This document shows, piece by piece, positions 1 to 11,178 of a stretch of 64,000 bases of DNA. Position 1 is the stretch's first letter. Each line of letters opens with the position of its first letter. This stretch comes from Hyposmocoma kahamanoa (Eukaryota; Arthropoda; Insecta; Lepidoptera; Cosmopterigidae). The notes beneath the pieces were generated by a model that was given only the letters and a program-made list of their open reading frames with translations, ran no database searches and was not told the DNA's origin. Location: positions 24,136,077-24,200,076 of the forward strand of contig NW_020653854.1 of assembly GCF_003589595.1 (NCBI RefSeq), in the 5' to 3' direction. A program made the translations under genes and the position numbers.

Positions 1-633
1 TGTCATAACAATGAATGTAGTACATGTATGTTAGTCGGTTTGTATGGTATACATTGCATTATTATTCATCCGATTGCGATAAAACCTTCATGAATTTATG
101 TGTGCACGTTCGTAAAATTTTTCGCAATATCAGATGCCACTATTGGCGTCTCTTGTCATGTGTTTTCTCTCTCATTGTTACGGCTATAGCTATGCTGTGC
201 AGGTTGATAACTTCGCTCATTTTAAGCGCCATAAAATATAAAAATTAGGACAAAGATCTAATCTTTGGTTGTAAAACGTTAATAATACTAAGATTTTCTT
301 TATACTTATTGCTTCCTTTTATAAAAATATCAACGTACGAATAGCGACAGCAAGTAGTAATTATGTACAAAACACAAACAGGCGAGAAGAGGACCACACG
401 TGGGGGTGGCGGATGGATTTAATTTGCTTACGTCCGCCAACCCCCTAGGGCAGACGTGCCAAATTTGTTTTGCGTTTGCTACCAATTGGTTGCAGACACG
501 ACAAAATTTTAAAACCGGGGCAAATTCAGCGAAGGCAGACGGGAAATGAAGGCTGAATGCGTCGATCGTTGATCATGTATCCTAATTTTTACATGATTTT
601 ATCATTTCAGAAATGTTACTTTGTTTTTAATTT
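1..633. other. AT-rich stretch without recognisable gene
   Basis: Nothing coding or repeated elsewhere in the window was recognised here. Reading frames are short and lack familiar motifs. Confidence 0.5.
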
Positions 634-860
634 AACTGCCTCTATGGCCAAACGGTTACCAAGCTGGACTGCTACGTAGAGATCCGGGGTTCGATTCCCG
701 GGCCGGGAGAAATATTTGTATGGCCTACATTTATTTCTCTTGTGAGTTCGGGTGTAACGTGCGGTTGTCTGTGTGTGTCCATGGCACCCGCGATGCAGAG
801 TTTCCATAGTGCGGGGCTATGATTGTGAACGTTGTGAATGTTGTAATAATCAAGATTGGT
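634..860 (+). repeat. SINE-A copy 1 (tRNA-derived SINE)
   Basis: The head reads as a tRNA relic: an A-box-like TGGCCAAACGG and a B box GGTTCGATTCC followed by CCGGGCCGGGAG. The body shares GTATGGCCTACATTTATTTC and GTCCATGGCACCCGCG with seven other copies in this window. These boxes are the internal RNA polymerase III promoter of tRNA-derived SINEs. The copy is diverged (for example CTATGGCCAAACG where others have CTGTGGCCGAACG), so it is old. Confidence 0.88.
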
Positions 861-2486
861 TTTATAGCGGGGGGTATCATAAGTTTTTGTTATTTATACC
901 TTGAACATCATCGGAAGAAATGCATTCGTGTAAATTATTAAATTTGACCAGTCCATTAATGAGCATGTGCAGATCTTCTTCTTATCGTATCGAGGACATA
1001 CATGCATTATAATATCTTCCAGCAAAAGTCTTTAAAACGGTAAAGCGTGATTTAACGTAATACTTATTTATATGGTTACGAATTTCATTAATTTATGTTG
1101 TCTATACGGACTGATAACAATAGATTCCCGTAAATAATATTTGAATATATACCGGCCGGACCTAACCATGTTCAATTTCATTTTTAAGTAGAAAGCTTCC
1201 GTGAGACTCAGACATATCAAGTAAACTAACGGATAAGTTACGCCTTTAAGTCTCACACACGCACGTACGCACGTATACGCATCTTTTTATTGATTTTTTG
1301 TCTTCCTTAGTTTTTTTCACCCCTGTACACACGTTGTCTTCGATTAAAAACTAGTATTTGTTACCGGATGTCGGAGACCAGGAGACTCATAGCGCAGGTC
1401 TAATCTAGTTTGAGCTCCTGTCTCCCATCCTTTTGCTTTTGTCTATGATTATTATAGCTGGACATAAACATACTCCTGAGCACGCTAACTCTCCCGGTCT
1501 TGTGTTTCTATATGCGTATTATTTTTTGAAATTAGAGTACATAGGCGACAAATTATTATTCCTATTAAGTAAGTGCTACAAATGATTACCTCAAAAATTA
1601 AATTCTAGTTCTGTTTCTATAGATGGTTTTCGTCTCAACAAGTAGTCAACAATAATAATGATGATGAAATAAAATAAAAAGATTAGACTGGAACAAATCA
1701 GTAAGTAACTATTGAATTGTGGCTGGGTGGAAAACGGACGTCTATACAACTCTAATATTGAGTTATCGATGTTTGCTTGAACTATCTCGCTATATTGAAT
1801 ATCGAAACCCACACAATTACATTAACCGCCACGAAGAGAATTTACGAGCGAGACGAATTGAATAAAATTACCATAGCAATTATAATATTTTCGCATCCTA
1901 GGTGTAATAAGGCCATATCTGCAAAATTATCAACTTTTCAGGAAAGAGGTTTAAAGATTCTACGAATTTCATTATTCGGTGACTTTACTATGCTTAAATA
2001 AGTAGCAGTAGGGCTACTTGTGTAAAAGTTCGTCCAGGGAAGTCTGTCACCTTACCTTGTCACCATGTTACACCTATCTGCTTTTTAAAATAAGCACGCT
2101 TTTCAAGCTTTCAAGCTTTTACTTATGTTTCAAGTCCCACCATCTTTGTTTCCAAAACAAATTAATTCATCAATGTGAATAATAATTTTATAAATAAAAA
2201 TAAAACTCATGTTTTGCAAATAAACTTACTCATCTTAAAAGCTTTAGCGGTCTATTCTTGCTTTTCGCCATCAACACAACGTTGCAAGCTTTTTTAACTT
2301 AAAAGTCTACGCGCTTAAATGTTTTTCGAAACGATTTTGTAAGCTTCAAACTAAAAAGCGTTTTAAAAAAGCACAGCGTTTTAATGTTTAAAAAAATAAG
2401 CAGTTTTTCCATTTCAACTCAAAATTATGTTTGTTTCGTATATTTCGTACTATTTTTATACGTTTATGTGATAAAAGCATTTTTGA
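861..2486. other. Non-coding stretch with minor repeats
   Basis: Holds a short CA/CG-alternating run near 1253-1282 and an imperfect hairpin near 1372-1430. The segment 1520-1575 (GGCGACAAATTATTATT) recurs in diverged form near 9737-9800, marking a low-copy repeat. No gene recognised. Confidence 0.4.
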
Positions 2487-2610
2487 AGGCCTCTGTGGCT
2501 GAGTGGCTTGCACACCGGTTTTCATAGTGCCGCCATCTCTGAGGTCCCGGGTTCGATCCCCGGCTGGGTCAGTGTAGAAACTAACTTTTTCATACTTCAG
2601 GGTAGAAAAG
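2487..2610 (+). repeat. tRNA-like SINE head, separate family
   Basis: The segment begins GGCCTCTGTGGCTGAGTGGC (A-box-like) and carries GGTCCCGGGTTCGATCCCCGG, where the T-arm-like stem CCGGG/CCCGG closes around the B box. It cannot be folded into a complete tRNA with a paired anticodon stem, and it runs on into TCAGTGTAGAAACTAAC. It is best read as a single copy of a SINE family distinct from SINE-A. Confidence 0.65.
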
Positions 2611-3542
2611 GCGTAAAAGCCATACTTCAAAGTTTGCAAAGGCGAGTGAAAAGCATTTTTATTAACGCTTTCCTTCCATTGTAATTTTTGCTGCTATTTT
2701 TATATATATTTTTTTTGCCAAAAAAATGTGTTTTCGTCAAGGAACTTGATAATTTAATTGAATTATCAGAGCTCATTTTTACAAAATTGGCGTTTACGCC
2801 TTTTGCCCCCCCAAGTATTGATATTGTCTCGGAGTTTAGGTGTTTGTGGTGCCGTCGTTGTTTCCAATTTTCATAATGATGTTGTCTAATACCTGTATAA
2901 TATGTACATATAAATATATATATTGACGTATAATCACATGTGGCGTTATGATAACAAGAGTACCTACGTTTTGTTTCAACCAATTATAATTATGTTAAAT
3001 AACTATAGGGTTCTTTTTGTGTTACCTTGTATCGTTAAGTGAATAAATATTTATAACTTTGAGAGTCAAAGGAACAATTGACGAATACCGAATATAAAAG
3101 TGTTTTGTTTTGTGCTTCCAGTCAAAATTTTTGTACGTAACATTGAGGATTGGTACGAGTCATAAATAAATTTAAATAGGTGCTTACGCAAATGTCATAA
3201 TTTATGTAAGTAAATAATAACGTTTATTGAAGCCGGTCGAATTTTTGCTTCTTTATTTTCATTGTGCAAGCGAGCCCTGCAAGAGCGATGTTGTGTAAAG
3301 AAACTTCCTTTTTTAAAGTTTGTCACACCACGGTTTCTCTGATCGTGCTCTTCGGTTAAGTCCGCGTGGTACGAGCGTGAGGAAACTTTCGACAAAGTTT
3401 CGACTATTTTCGGGGCGTTACGACATCCCCGCTTTTGCGAAAGCGATTGCGACACGGTCAACACCACGAACATCGAAGGAATTGACATTGTCGATTCTTC
3501 ATTTTTTTTATATCATGGTATGAGTTAAATACAAATATTGTA
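2611..3542. other. Stretch without recognisable gene
   Basis: A 118-codon open frame lies on the minus strand at 2627-2983. It has no familiar motif and low-complexity AT-rich composition, so it is not called as a gene. Confidence 0.4.
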
Positions 3543-3770
3543 TAGGGAAGTACCGCCACCTTACCTATTTCTGCCGCTAAGAAGTAATGTGAGCATTACT
3601 GCGTTCCGGTTTTGAAGGGTAAGGGGTGCTGGCGAAATTATAGGTACATGGGGCTTGTCCACTTGCGTTTTAAAGCTCTGAGTGGCACTGCAACTGTTAT
3701 GGACAAGCGTGTCGCTTACCACCAGGCTTAGTCGCCCCGTCACGTGGTATTATAAAAAAACAATGGAAAT
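3543..3770 (-). repeat. rep-D copy 1
   Basis: Recognised by GGGAAGTACCGCCACCTTACC at one side and CAACTGTTATGGACAAGCGTG near the other, ending in a run of A after CACGTGGTATTATA. At least fourteen other copies share these blocks. The internal palindrome GTAATGTGAGCATTAC is a constant feature. No tRNA head, open frame or clear terminal inverted repeat was found, so the class is unresolved. Confidence 0.85.
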
Positions 3771-3875
3771 GAAACTATTGTTCCACAGGTCCCACGCCCT
3801 TTACGTGTATGTCCACGTGACCTGGCTGTAAAAGGCCCGAAACGTTGGTTTGTTTGAAAAACAAACACCTATGCG
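3700..3875. repeat. Left arm of rep-D/rep-F inverted duplication
   Basis: The end of rep-D plus the adjoining rep-F sequence (AAATGAAACTATTGTTCCAC, CCCGAAACGTTGGTTTGTTT) recurs in reverse complement at about 4096-4275. The two arms are separated by about 220 bp. Both arms carry the same rep-D/rep-F junction, so the composite was duplicated in inverted orientation rather than formed by two independent insertions. Confidence 0.75.
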
Positions 3876-4066
3876 TGATTTAGATTCGACAATATAGTTT
3901 AATTTACGAAAGAAAAATTTTAGACATCCAATCGAATGGTTGTTTTAGTTAAATATTTATAGTACATGAAGGACCAAGTGTCTGAAATAAATCATTATTA
4001 TTATTAAAACGTAAATAAATAAGTAAAAATATTTCGAGTTCTTAGGTTTTCGCGATTGTTACACAT

Positions 4067-4384
4067 AGGAAATGAAACTATTTTTCCGGATTTAAATCGC
4101 GTATATTTGTTTTTTCAAACAAACCGACGTTTCGGGCCCTTTACAGGTCCCATGGTCACGTGGACATACACGTAAAGGGCGTGGGTCCTGTGGAACAATA
4201 GTTTCATTTCCATTGTTTTTTTTATGATACCACGTGACGGGGCGACCAAGTCTGGTGGTAAGCGACACGCCTGTCCATAACACTCAACCGTGACCATGGG
4301 ACCTGTAAAGGGCCCGAAACGTCGGTTTGTTTGAAAAAACAAATATACGCGATTTAAATCCGGAAAAATAGTTTCATTTCCTAA
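4067..4384. repeat. rep-F foldback element (MITE-like)
   Basis: A near-perfect terminal inverted repeat of roughly 90 bp: the left arm contains AACCGACGTTTCGGGCCC, the right arm its complement GGGCCCGAAACGTCGGTT. Both outer ends carry TCCGG and the GAAATGAAACTA block. The centre holds a rep-D fragment (GTGACGGGGCGACC, GGTGGTAAGCGACACGCC). Such long palindromes are typical of non-autonomous foldback DNA elements. No transposase is present. Confidence 0.85.
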
Positions 4385-4389
4385 GTAAA

Positions 4390-5317
4390 AATATCTTTTT
4401 CTCAGATTTCAAAAACCATGCTTTCGATGGTTTATTAAGACACATCATACTATCTAACTTTTCTTTTCATTCGGCGAAAGTATCTTAGGTAGGTGCTCTC
4501 AGCCATCCTCGCCAACCCTTCAACTTCTCCTTGTTAAAATTTAATTAACTCGCGATTTTTGCATTGTTATACTCTACAAATGTAGAGTTTACGATTTTAA
4601 ACGTTATAGTTATATACTTTAGTACTTTTTATGGTTAAAATAAGTGCGCGTTTGACCTCCATTTCACCTGATAGAAAGTGACGACGAGGTCGACGATATA
4701 CATTATATGCATGCACAACTAAATGATGCCTATTCTAGTGATGTAAGAAACCTGTGCTTCTAATTCTGCAACTGCGGAAATTCCGCACGCTTTTTCACAC
4801 CTGTTTCCGCTTTGCGATGGGGCGCGTGGGTCTTAACAGTTTTGTGTTGTGTTAAGAGTGTAATTATTTTCATAATAAACAAACACAAGCCCTGTTCGGA
4901 ACTATTTCATTGCGATCTTTATATTTAATATTTACACATCCGCTTCCAAATCCGTTTCCGTTTCTACAAATATTTACTTTTAACATCTAGTAAGAGTAAG
5001 AGATGGCATTTCAGATAACATTAAAGCAACAGCAATTACTAAATTAGGTTACTTCCATTTTTATTAATATGGAGTTTTGCAAAGTAATACCTGAATCTAT
5101 AATTTATTTTAACATCTGGTTTCATTTCTGTTGAAGGTTAAATCGTATAAAATAGCTACGCTTGTGTTGAATATTTTTTGAGGCAGTTAATTTTGCCACT
5201 CTCCCCCGCATAAAATTAATAAAGTAAATGACATAAGCGCCACTACAGTCGTAAACACCACCACCAAAATTATACCCGACTTTTGTCCGTTCCCACTTGT
5301 TTGAGGCGTCCTCATGA
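4390..5317. other. Stretch without recognisable gene
   Basis: AT-rich sequence with no frame, repeat or RNA gene recognised. Confidence 0.4.
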
Positions 5318-5575
5318 TTTTTTTATGATACCCAAATGTCGGAACGACCAATTCGTAGGCCTGGTGGTAAGCGACGCGCCTGTCCATAACAGTTGCTGCA
5401 GTGCCACTAAGAGCTTTAAAACGCAAAAGAATGAGGGGCACTGCCATTGCGCCCGTCGCCCTGTTGATAAGTCCCATGTGCCTGTAAATTCGCCGGAACG
5501 CATTAATTACTGCTAGGCGACAGAACTAAGTAAAGCGGCTAAGAACTAAGTACTTCCCTGAAGTACCAGTAGTAA
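5318..5575 (+). repeat. rep-D copy (opposite orientation to copy 1)
   Basis: Contains TGGTGGTAAGCGACGCGCC, CTGTCCATAACAGTTG and CACTGCCATTGCGCCCGTC in the reverse of the order in copy 1. The far end (GGTAAGGTGGCAG region) is diverged. Confidence 0.8.
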
Positions 5576-6599
5576 CAGCATAGTAGTAGAACAAAATTGT
5601 TATTTTTAAATTTATTTCATGACCTTGGATGCAATTTTTTTTTTATTAATTTATTTCTGGCCATGGAAACAAAGTCCTTCAGCCGAAAACATAAAAATAA
5701 GTTTTTCTGTAAATATGGCCGCCACAAAGAGGATAGGCAATTTGAGGCGGCGCGGCGTGCTTGGATTGACTCGGGATTCCTTAGAACGGGCCGATACGGG
5801 TATTTTAGTTCGAGATTCGTATAATTTCGCGTTTTAATCTTCGATTAAGGCACAATAGCACTATCCTATTCCACTTTAAACTAGATTTCACAAAATAATT
5901 GAAAGTCAAAATAAAAACGACACTTTTCCCTCCAAAAGGTCCAGAGCGAATCTCCCCTTGGATGCAAACTCCTTCTGTGTTGCCACTGCAGTTTTATGTG
6001 TCATTCATTTTATTATTGAGATTGTAATGAAAAGATATCTTTATGTCACTTCGTTATAAAAAAGATAACGAGAGCACGAAAATGAAACTCATTAGTCACC
6101 AAGGCTGGTTAGGACAAAACATTATCCGAATTGACGATTACTTAATTGACTTCAAATCCACATACCACAAAGTTCAAGGTCCGACCCGATAGTTGTAATC
6201 GTTGGCTACTTGTTATGAATGTTGTCTATGTAGATCCAAACCAACTGTTGCTTATTTTATTGTCGACAAACACAACAGACGAACAAAGTTAATAGTGTAC
6301 AGAATACAAAGGTTTTTTTTCGTAAAATAAAAACAATGAGAATATAATATATTAAAACTAAATTGATTAAAGTCGAGTACGTCAAGCTGGATCGTTCTCA
6401 TCGTAATAAGAATAGAGTTAAATTTAAATTCAAGTTTCAAGTTTGTGCTCTTGACCCTGCACACGTATCAAGTGCTTATAGTCCTTGTATTTTTTTACCG
6501 CTTAAAACATAATACACAACAATATTTCTAGTCGCATTTTAAACTGATTATTAAATGTCGAGATTTTTCTCCACCATGATATTCAATTGTTTTTTTGTG
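5576..6599. other. Stretch without recognisable gene
   Basis: A short frame starts ATGGCCGCCACAAAGAGG near 5715 in a good initiation context and is locally GC-rich, but runs only about 40 codons and matches nothing recognised. The rest is AT-rich. Confidence 0.35.
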
Positions 6600-6603
6600 A
6601 AAC

Positions 6604-6690
6604 TTACTCCACTAGTTTGTTATAATTATTAATAAAAGATCGAACATTTCGATCCGGCTGGATTCGAACCAAAGTCTTTTAGCAACCTTA
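6604..6690 (-). repeat. SINE-B 3' fragment
   Basis: CACTAGTTTGTTATAATTA and AAGATCGAACATTTCGATCC are the reverse complement of the SINE-B tail seen near 14.1 and 20.7 kb. It is followed by GATTCGAACC, a B-box remnant. Confidence 0.7.
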
Positions 6691-6838
6691 CGTATTTTTC
6701 TATATGCTTGTTACAGATCTTTATTTTGGTTTTTAACGACTTTTTTGCCGTGGCGCCATCTGTGTGAAATCTATTTCATAAAAGTACACTGAAATGAAGC
6801 TGTTTTTTATTTAGTTCCGAAAAATTAGTTTAATTTTT

Positions 6839-7070
6839 TCCATGACCGGACGGTTCCCATGCTGGTCTGCCACACAGAGGTCCGGATTTGATTCCCGGGC
6901 CGGGAGAAATATTTGTATGGCCTACATTTATTTCTCTCGAGAGTTTAGTGTAATTTGGGTGTATTTTCTTTCTTTCTTAATTTATGGTTGTCTATGTCCG
7001 TGGCATCCGCGATACAGGATTTTCCTAGTGCGGGGCTGTGAGTATGTGCGCTATTATTATTGTCAATAAT
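6839..7070 (+). repeat. SINE-A copy 2
   Basis: Starts inside the head (ACCGGACGGTTCCCATGCTGG), keeps GATTCCCGGGCCGGGAG, the GTATGGCCTACATTTATTTC block and the GCGGGGCTGTGAG end, and runs into an ATTATTATTG tail. Confidence 0.85.
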
Positions 7071-7229
7071 AGCTATAAAAATAAATATCTCTCTTTCTCT
7101 CTTTCAATTGGTATAGAATGGTCGATACCATATTACTTATTCATTTATGTCATGTATCACCACGAGAGTTAACGGAATTAATTGAAAATTTCCGGAAGGA
7201 TTGGGGCTACAATGAGGTGACAAATGTAA

Positions 7230-7417
7230 TTCAGCGAATCAATTTATTTTTAACCGACTTTAATAAGGAGGAGGTTCTCAATTCGTCCGTATTTTTTGTC
7301 ACGCGATTACTACCATGTTTGTGAACCCATTTCGATGATTCTTTTTGTATTGGCCACATTGAAATTTGAATAAAATATTCCACCTCTAAGGGTAGCAAAT
7401 TAGGGAATCCGTTTTAT
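7230..7417 (+). repeat. rep-E partial copy
   Basis: TTTTAACCGACTTTAATAAGG, GGAGGAGGTTCTCAATTCG and the later ATTCCACCTCTAAGGGTAGC are diagnostic of rep-E. The copy breaks off where a 25-bp hairpin begins at 7418. Confidence 0.75.
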
Positions 7418-7471
7418 CATTTTCATGTATATGCAAAGATTTCAACAAATCTTGGCATATACATGAAAATG
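7418..7471. repeat. Tight 25-bp hairpin with 4-nt loop
   Basis: Arms 7418-7442 and 7447-7471 are complementary with one mismatch around the loop CAAC. The arms centre on CATGTATATGC. A palindrome this tight would extrude as a cruciform or form a strong RNA stem. It sits at the broken end of rep-E. Confidence 0.85.
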
Positions 7472-7534
7472 TACAAGCAAAGTTTTGAAAGCGGTTTGTT
7501 TAATAAAAAAAAAGTTGTATTTATTATAAAAATA

Positions 7535-7672
7535 CTCCATTAGTTTATTATTGTTGATAGAAAGATCGACGACAAAAAAAAATGTTTTGAACCGTCTGGA
7601 CACGAACCAGTGCTTGTTGCCTCAACGTGGTTGCTCTTACCAACTGAGCCACGGATCGAGCCAGCAGAACTT
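7535..7672 (-). repeat. SINE-B, near-complete tRNA-headed copy
   Basis: Read on the minus strand it begins GATCCGTGGCTCAGTTGG (A box) with GTAAGAGC closing a D-arm, then GGTTCGTGTCC (B box). It continues to the GATCTTTC tail that recurs in the other SINE-B copies. The anticodon stem does not pair, so it is a SINE rather than a tRNA gene. Confidence 0.8.
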
Positions 7673-8110
7673 ACGAATTTATCTATGCGCTTGTTCTTCA
7701 TATGAATAATAATAAATATATAACGGCGCGTTATTAAAATAGTTGATTGCTGATTATCGAGATTCGAGTACTTACTTACTTAGTTTAGTATGATTTCAGA
7801 TTAATCTCTACTGCATACGCAATCCCTAGAATACGTGAGCTTACCGATGTTGCTACTGCTAGACTAGTTTACTTTAGTTACTTCCGTAGTATAATGTCCT
7901 ACGGGATTCTCATGGGGGGTAAAGGATACAAACTATACAAACCATATTTGTATTGCAAACACGAGCGATTCATTCTGTGTACCGTTTAGCATGTCGGATT
8001 TCTTTCAGATAAAAGTTTAAGGAGACTGGTATCATGACTGTGGCATCACAGTACATTTACTCAAATGTTTTGTATGCCCGTATAAATATACGTACTTTCG
8101 TCAAGAAAGA
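7673..8110. other. Stretch without recognisable gene
   Basis: No repeat or frame was recognised. It separates SINE-B from the first LINE 3' end. Confidence 0.35.
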
Positions 8111-8114
8111 AGAT

Positions 8115-8520
8115 ATCCATAATAAACACTAAGAACTAAGTCCAATTTCATGGTACCACGTTTTCGTTTAACTAAGGCAAACGATTTTTTTATGGGGAAC
8201 TTATTACCATTTCCTAAGTTTAAAACTTACATTAAAAGTATTTTAATTGAAAATTCGTATTACCAAATTGTAGACTACGTGTTGGATAAAGACGTATGGA
8301 AAGACAACGTGAGTTTAGATTCCACACAAATATGATTCAAAATGTATTCTATAGCACTTAAGTTTATTTGAAAAGAGCAATCCCTAGAGTCTCTTGCTCG
8401 TTCTTCTCAGAGAGGTCAGCGTAGTGAAGGAGCAGTAGCTTAAAAAATGACGTTTTCAAGTGTAAAAATTTTACATAGGGAGTAAATGATTATCTGACTT
8501 TGACTTTGACCCGCTAAATC
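8115..8520 (+). pseudogene. LINE ORF2 C-terminus and 3' UTR (CR1/Jockey-like), copy 1
   Basis: The peptide PKFKTYIKSILIENSYYQI (start 8150, stop 8333) has the look of the extreme C-terminus of CR1/L2/Jockey-type LINE reverse transcriptases, where a K-x-x-L...YY...D-Y pattern precedes the stop. It is followed by a 3' UTR block AATCCCTAGAGTCTCTTGCTC, repeated near 9.08 and 16.07 kb, and by a TGACTTTGACTTTGAC tail typical of LINE 3' ends. Everything upstream in the element is missing (5' truncation). Confidence 0.6.
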
Positions 8521-8780
8521 AATGACTGTGGTTATTATTATTTTAGAGTGGGTAACACCGAATGTAGTTGTGTCAGTTTTTCGGCGAAAAGAAGAAGTTT
8601 GACAGGTCACCCGTTGTCATGTGCACTTATAAACCCATTGGCTCTAAATTTCATTAATTTGACGTTATTATTCATCGCCGGATTAACGAATTAATAACAA
8701 AGAATGAATAGACCAATTATCAAATAATTCTTGATACAATAAGTGACGAGGGAGTTTCCCTCAACGTTTCCTCTTACGTC
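8521..8780. other. Spacer between two LINE 3' ends
   Basis: No frame recognised. It separates two LINE tails of the same family in the same orientation. Confidence 0.35.
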
Positions 8781-9215
8781 TTCCAGATATCCATAATATT
8801 AACCTTAGAAATAAGTCCAAACTCATGGTAGCACGATTTCATTTAACCGAGGTAAACTGTTCTTTTGGGAACTGAATACGTTTTTACAATAAGATTCCGC
8901 AGTGTATATTAAGATTGTAATTTCCTAAGTTTAAAAACTACATTAAAAATACTTTGATTGAATAGTCATATTACAAACCTGAAGACTATGTGTTAGATAA
9001 ATACGTATGAAATGACGACATGGCTCCAGATTCCACATAAGTGTATTCCATAGCATTTAAGTTTATTTAAAAAGTGCAATCCCTAGAGTTTCTTGCTCGT
9101 TCTTCTCAGGGAAGTCAGCGTACCTAGTGAACGAGCAGTAGCTTAAATGTGACGTTTTCAAGTGTAAATTTATTTTACCTATGGAATAAATGATTCTTTC
9201 ACTTTGTTTTACTCC
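8781..9215 (+). pseudogene. LINE 3' end, copy 2 of the same family
   Basis: Parallels 8115-8520: CCAGATATCCATAATATTAA matches AGATATCCATAATAAACACT, then CTCATGGTAGCACG, a degenerate form of the YY...D-Y coding segment with stops, and GCAATCCCTAGAGTTTCTTG. Less intact than copy 1. The shared order suggests either a local duplication or two insertions of one family. Confidence 0.6.
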
Positions 9216-10439
9216 GACATATATAAATATTTAGGTACGTGTATTATTATTAATAACAATAATGAAGACTTCAAGCTACTTGAGGTTTCCGGAAGGACAA
9301 AGCCCGGACCACATGTGACGTAGCGACAGCACAACGGTATATCCGTCACGATGGCTGCATAGTTTAATAACCATTACGTGTTTAACTCCCGTTTTACTCG
9401 TTCCTTCCTTGGAACTTGGTCCGTACGAGCCGTGGAAACATCTGGGTAAATTGTTTATGGCCTTGAATCTAAGAGCCTGTGCTGTAGGCTTCGTCAGGTA
9501 GACACAAATATAAACCAGCAACAGGCTTCGTCGCATAAAAATTAATAATACAATTCCCCAGACTTAGTTAGTTAGTTTAGATCCAGAGCGTGGATCTAAT
9601 CTCCTAAAGCCTCTATCTCTAAGCCGACGACCAAACTCCCTGATGAATTTGATCCAAATTTAGTTAAACTAAAAAATAGCGTCGACTTACCCTTTTACAA
9701 ATCCCGGAACTTCTCGGAGATGATTATATTTGAATGTTCGTATTATTTATTGAAATTTTAGTACCATGGCGACAAATTATTATTTCCTATTAAACTATTT
9801 GCTAAAAAATACTGTCACAAAAAAAATATTGTAGTTGTGTTTCTTAGGTACTTACATTTGTTTACTTAGATATTTAAAACATAAACAATAGATAACCTAT
9901 ATTATGGACTGTTTAGAAAACAAATGAGCATTGCCTGCGTGCGATACGTTCACGTTTCCCGTTTTTTTTTAAATTTTTTTTTTTGGTAATTTTATTTGTT
10001 TTTTACTTTTCAGACATTGTGTTTTACTAGCTTAGAATGATAAATACATATAAATGTTTTTTGTACATAAACCAATATCTTCGATTTGTTAGATTTTCGT
10101 AACTTTAACTTCTTTTAACTTTTTATCCGGAGATAGAAAACATTTGTCGATAACGATAAAACGTTTAAAAAAGTATAGTATCAACTGTAAAAACAGTATT
10201 TAATTCTATTTGACCATTTGGCAAGTTGTTAGTGCTATTAGAATATATAAAACAAAAAAGATACTTATTCATACTAAGGCGACCCAACCTGGTGCTCACG
10301 CCACTACACCTCCAGTCTGCTGTATCGCCTACGCGCAGATGACGCACGTTTTACGAACGCGCGTTTCCGGAACCACTGAATTTGTGAACGGGTTTCTAGC
10401 TGACTGAATCGCGTTAACACGCGAGTAAAGGTTCTAATT
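9216..10439. other. Stretch without recognisable gene
   Basis: A minus-strand frame of 86 codons (9276-9536) starts MRRSLLLVYICVYL but has no recognised domain. The stretch 9737-9800 is a diverged repeat of 1520-1575. The rest is AT-rich with T-runs near 9961-9985. Confidence 0.35.
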
Positions 10440-10620
10440 AACCCCGATGTAGTATACATGGGCACAGAGAAGGATACTTAGGTGGTTGGCATATTTAGAG
10501 AGTCCTCAAAAGTTGATGAGGGCTGACAAACTCAAACTTAGGTATCACGACCCAATTGAGGACGTACTAAAGAAAGGCCAGGTCAAGAGTACTTTTAACC
10601 GACGAGCTTGTATGAAAGAT
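10440..10620 (+). pseudogene. RTE-like LINE ORF2 C-terminal fragment
   Basis: EDVLKKGQVKS and NRRACMK, within a frame starting near 10486, resemble the C-terminal tail downstream of the reverse transcriptase in RTE-like LINEs common in Lepidoptera. The same EDVLKKGQVK block recurs at 30254-30400. Only about 45 residues remain. It runs directly into a SINE-C fragment. Confidence 0.55.
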
Positions 10621-10624
10621 TTCA

Positions 10625-10700
10625 CGACATCGGTGGCCCAATGGTTTGCACAGTTGGCGCTGGATGAAAAGGTTCCGGGTTCTATTCAGTAGCAGTAGAG
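10625..10700 (+). repeat. SINE-C head fragment
   Basis: GGTGGCCCAATGGTTTGCAC and GGTTCCGGGTTCTATTC are the A-box-like and B-box-like parts shared with copies near 13.9 and 27.4 kb. Confidence 0.6.
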
Positions 10701-10712
10701 CGCATGAGTTCG

Positions 10713-10968
10713 TTAAGGGAAGTACTGCCACCTTACCTATTTCTACCACAAAGCAGTAATGTAAGCATTACTGCGTTCCTATTATGAAGGGTACGGGTGC
10801 TAGTGAAGTAACAGGCACAGGAGACTTGTCAACTTATGTCTCAGGGTGGCGGGTGCAGTGGCAGTGCCCCTTCGATCTTTGTGGTTTAAAGCCTGAGTGG
10901 TACTGAAACTGTTATGACTAGGCGTGTCGCTTATCACCAGGCCTACGAATTGTTCGTCCTGCCAGAAA
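10713..10968 (-). repeat. rep-D copy
   Basis: AGGGAAGTACTGCCACCTTAC to AGGCGTGTCGCTTATCACC, same orientation as copy 1. Confidence 0.82.
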
Positions 10969-11034
10969 AAATCCCGTTAGCACCAATTTGCGAAATGAAC
11001 TTCTCTAAATTGTATTATTAAAATTTTTTGGGAA

Positions 11035-11178
11035 TTAACTCCACTGGTTTTTATTATGATTAATTATTACAAAGATCGAACACATAGAAAAACTTTTTCG
11101 ACCCGATGGGACTTGAACCCACGACCATAATGCACCGTAGTTTTGCTCTTACCAACTGAGCTACGGGTCAAGTTATCG
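11035..11178 (-). repeat. SINE-B, best-preserved tRNA-like head
   Basis: On the minus strand: GACCCGTAGCTCAGTTGG, GTAAGAGC, then GTGGGTTCAAGTCCCATCGG and GTC. The acceptor ends GACCCG/CGGGTC pair, the D-arm and T-arm pair, but the anticodon arm does not. The tail GTTCGATCTTTGTAATAATT identifies SINE-B. A functional tRNA was considered and rejected because of the missing anticodon stem and the attached SINE tail. Confidence 0.8.

Noticed and set aside
634..740. tRNA gene (B box GGTTCGATTCC)
   Set aside because: The same head is attached to the same body in seven other places; no complete cloverleaf. It is a SINE.
2627..2983. 118-codon minus-strand frame as a gene
   Set aside because: Low-complexity AT-rich translation without any recognised motif.
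11060..11175. Functional tRNA gene on the minus strand
   Set aside because: Acceptor, D and T arms pair, but the anticodon arm does not, and the sequence continues into a SINE-B tail shared with other copies.
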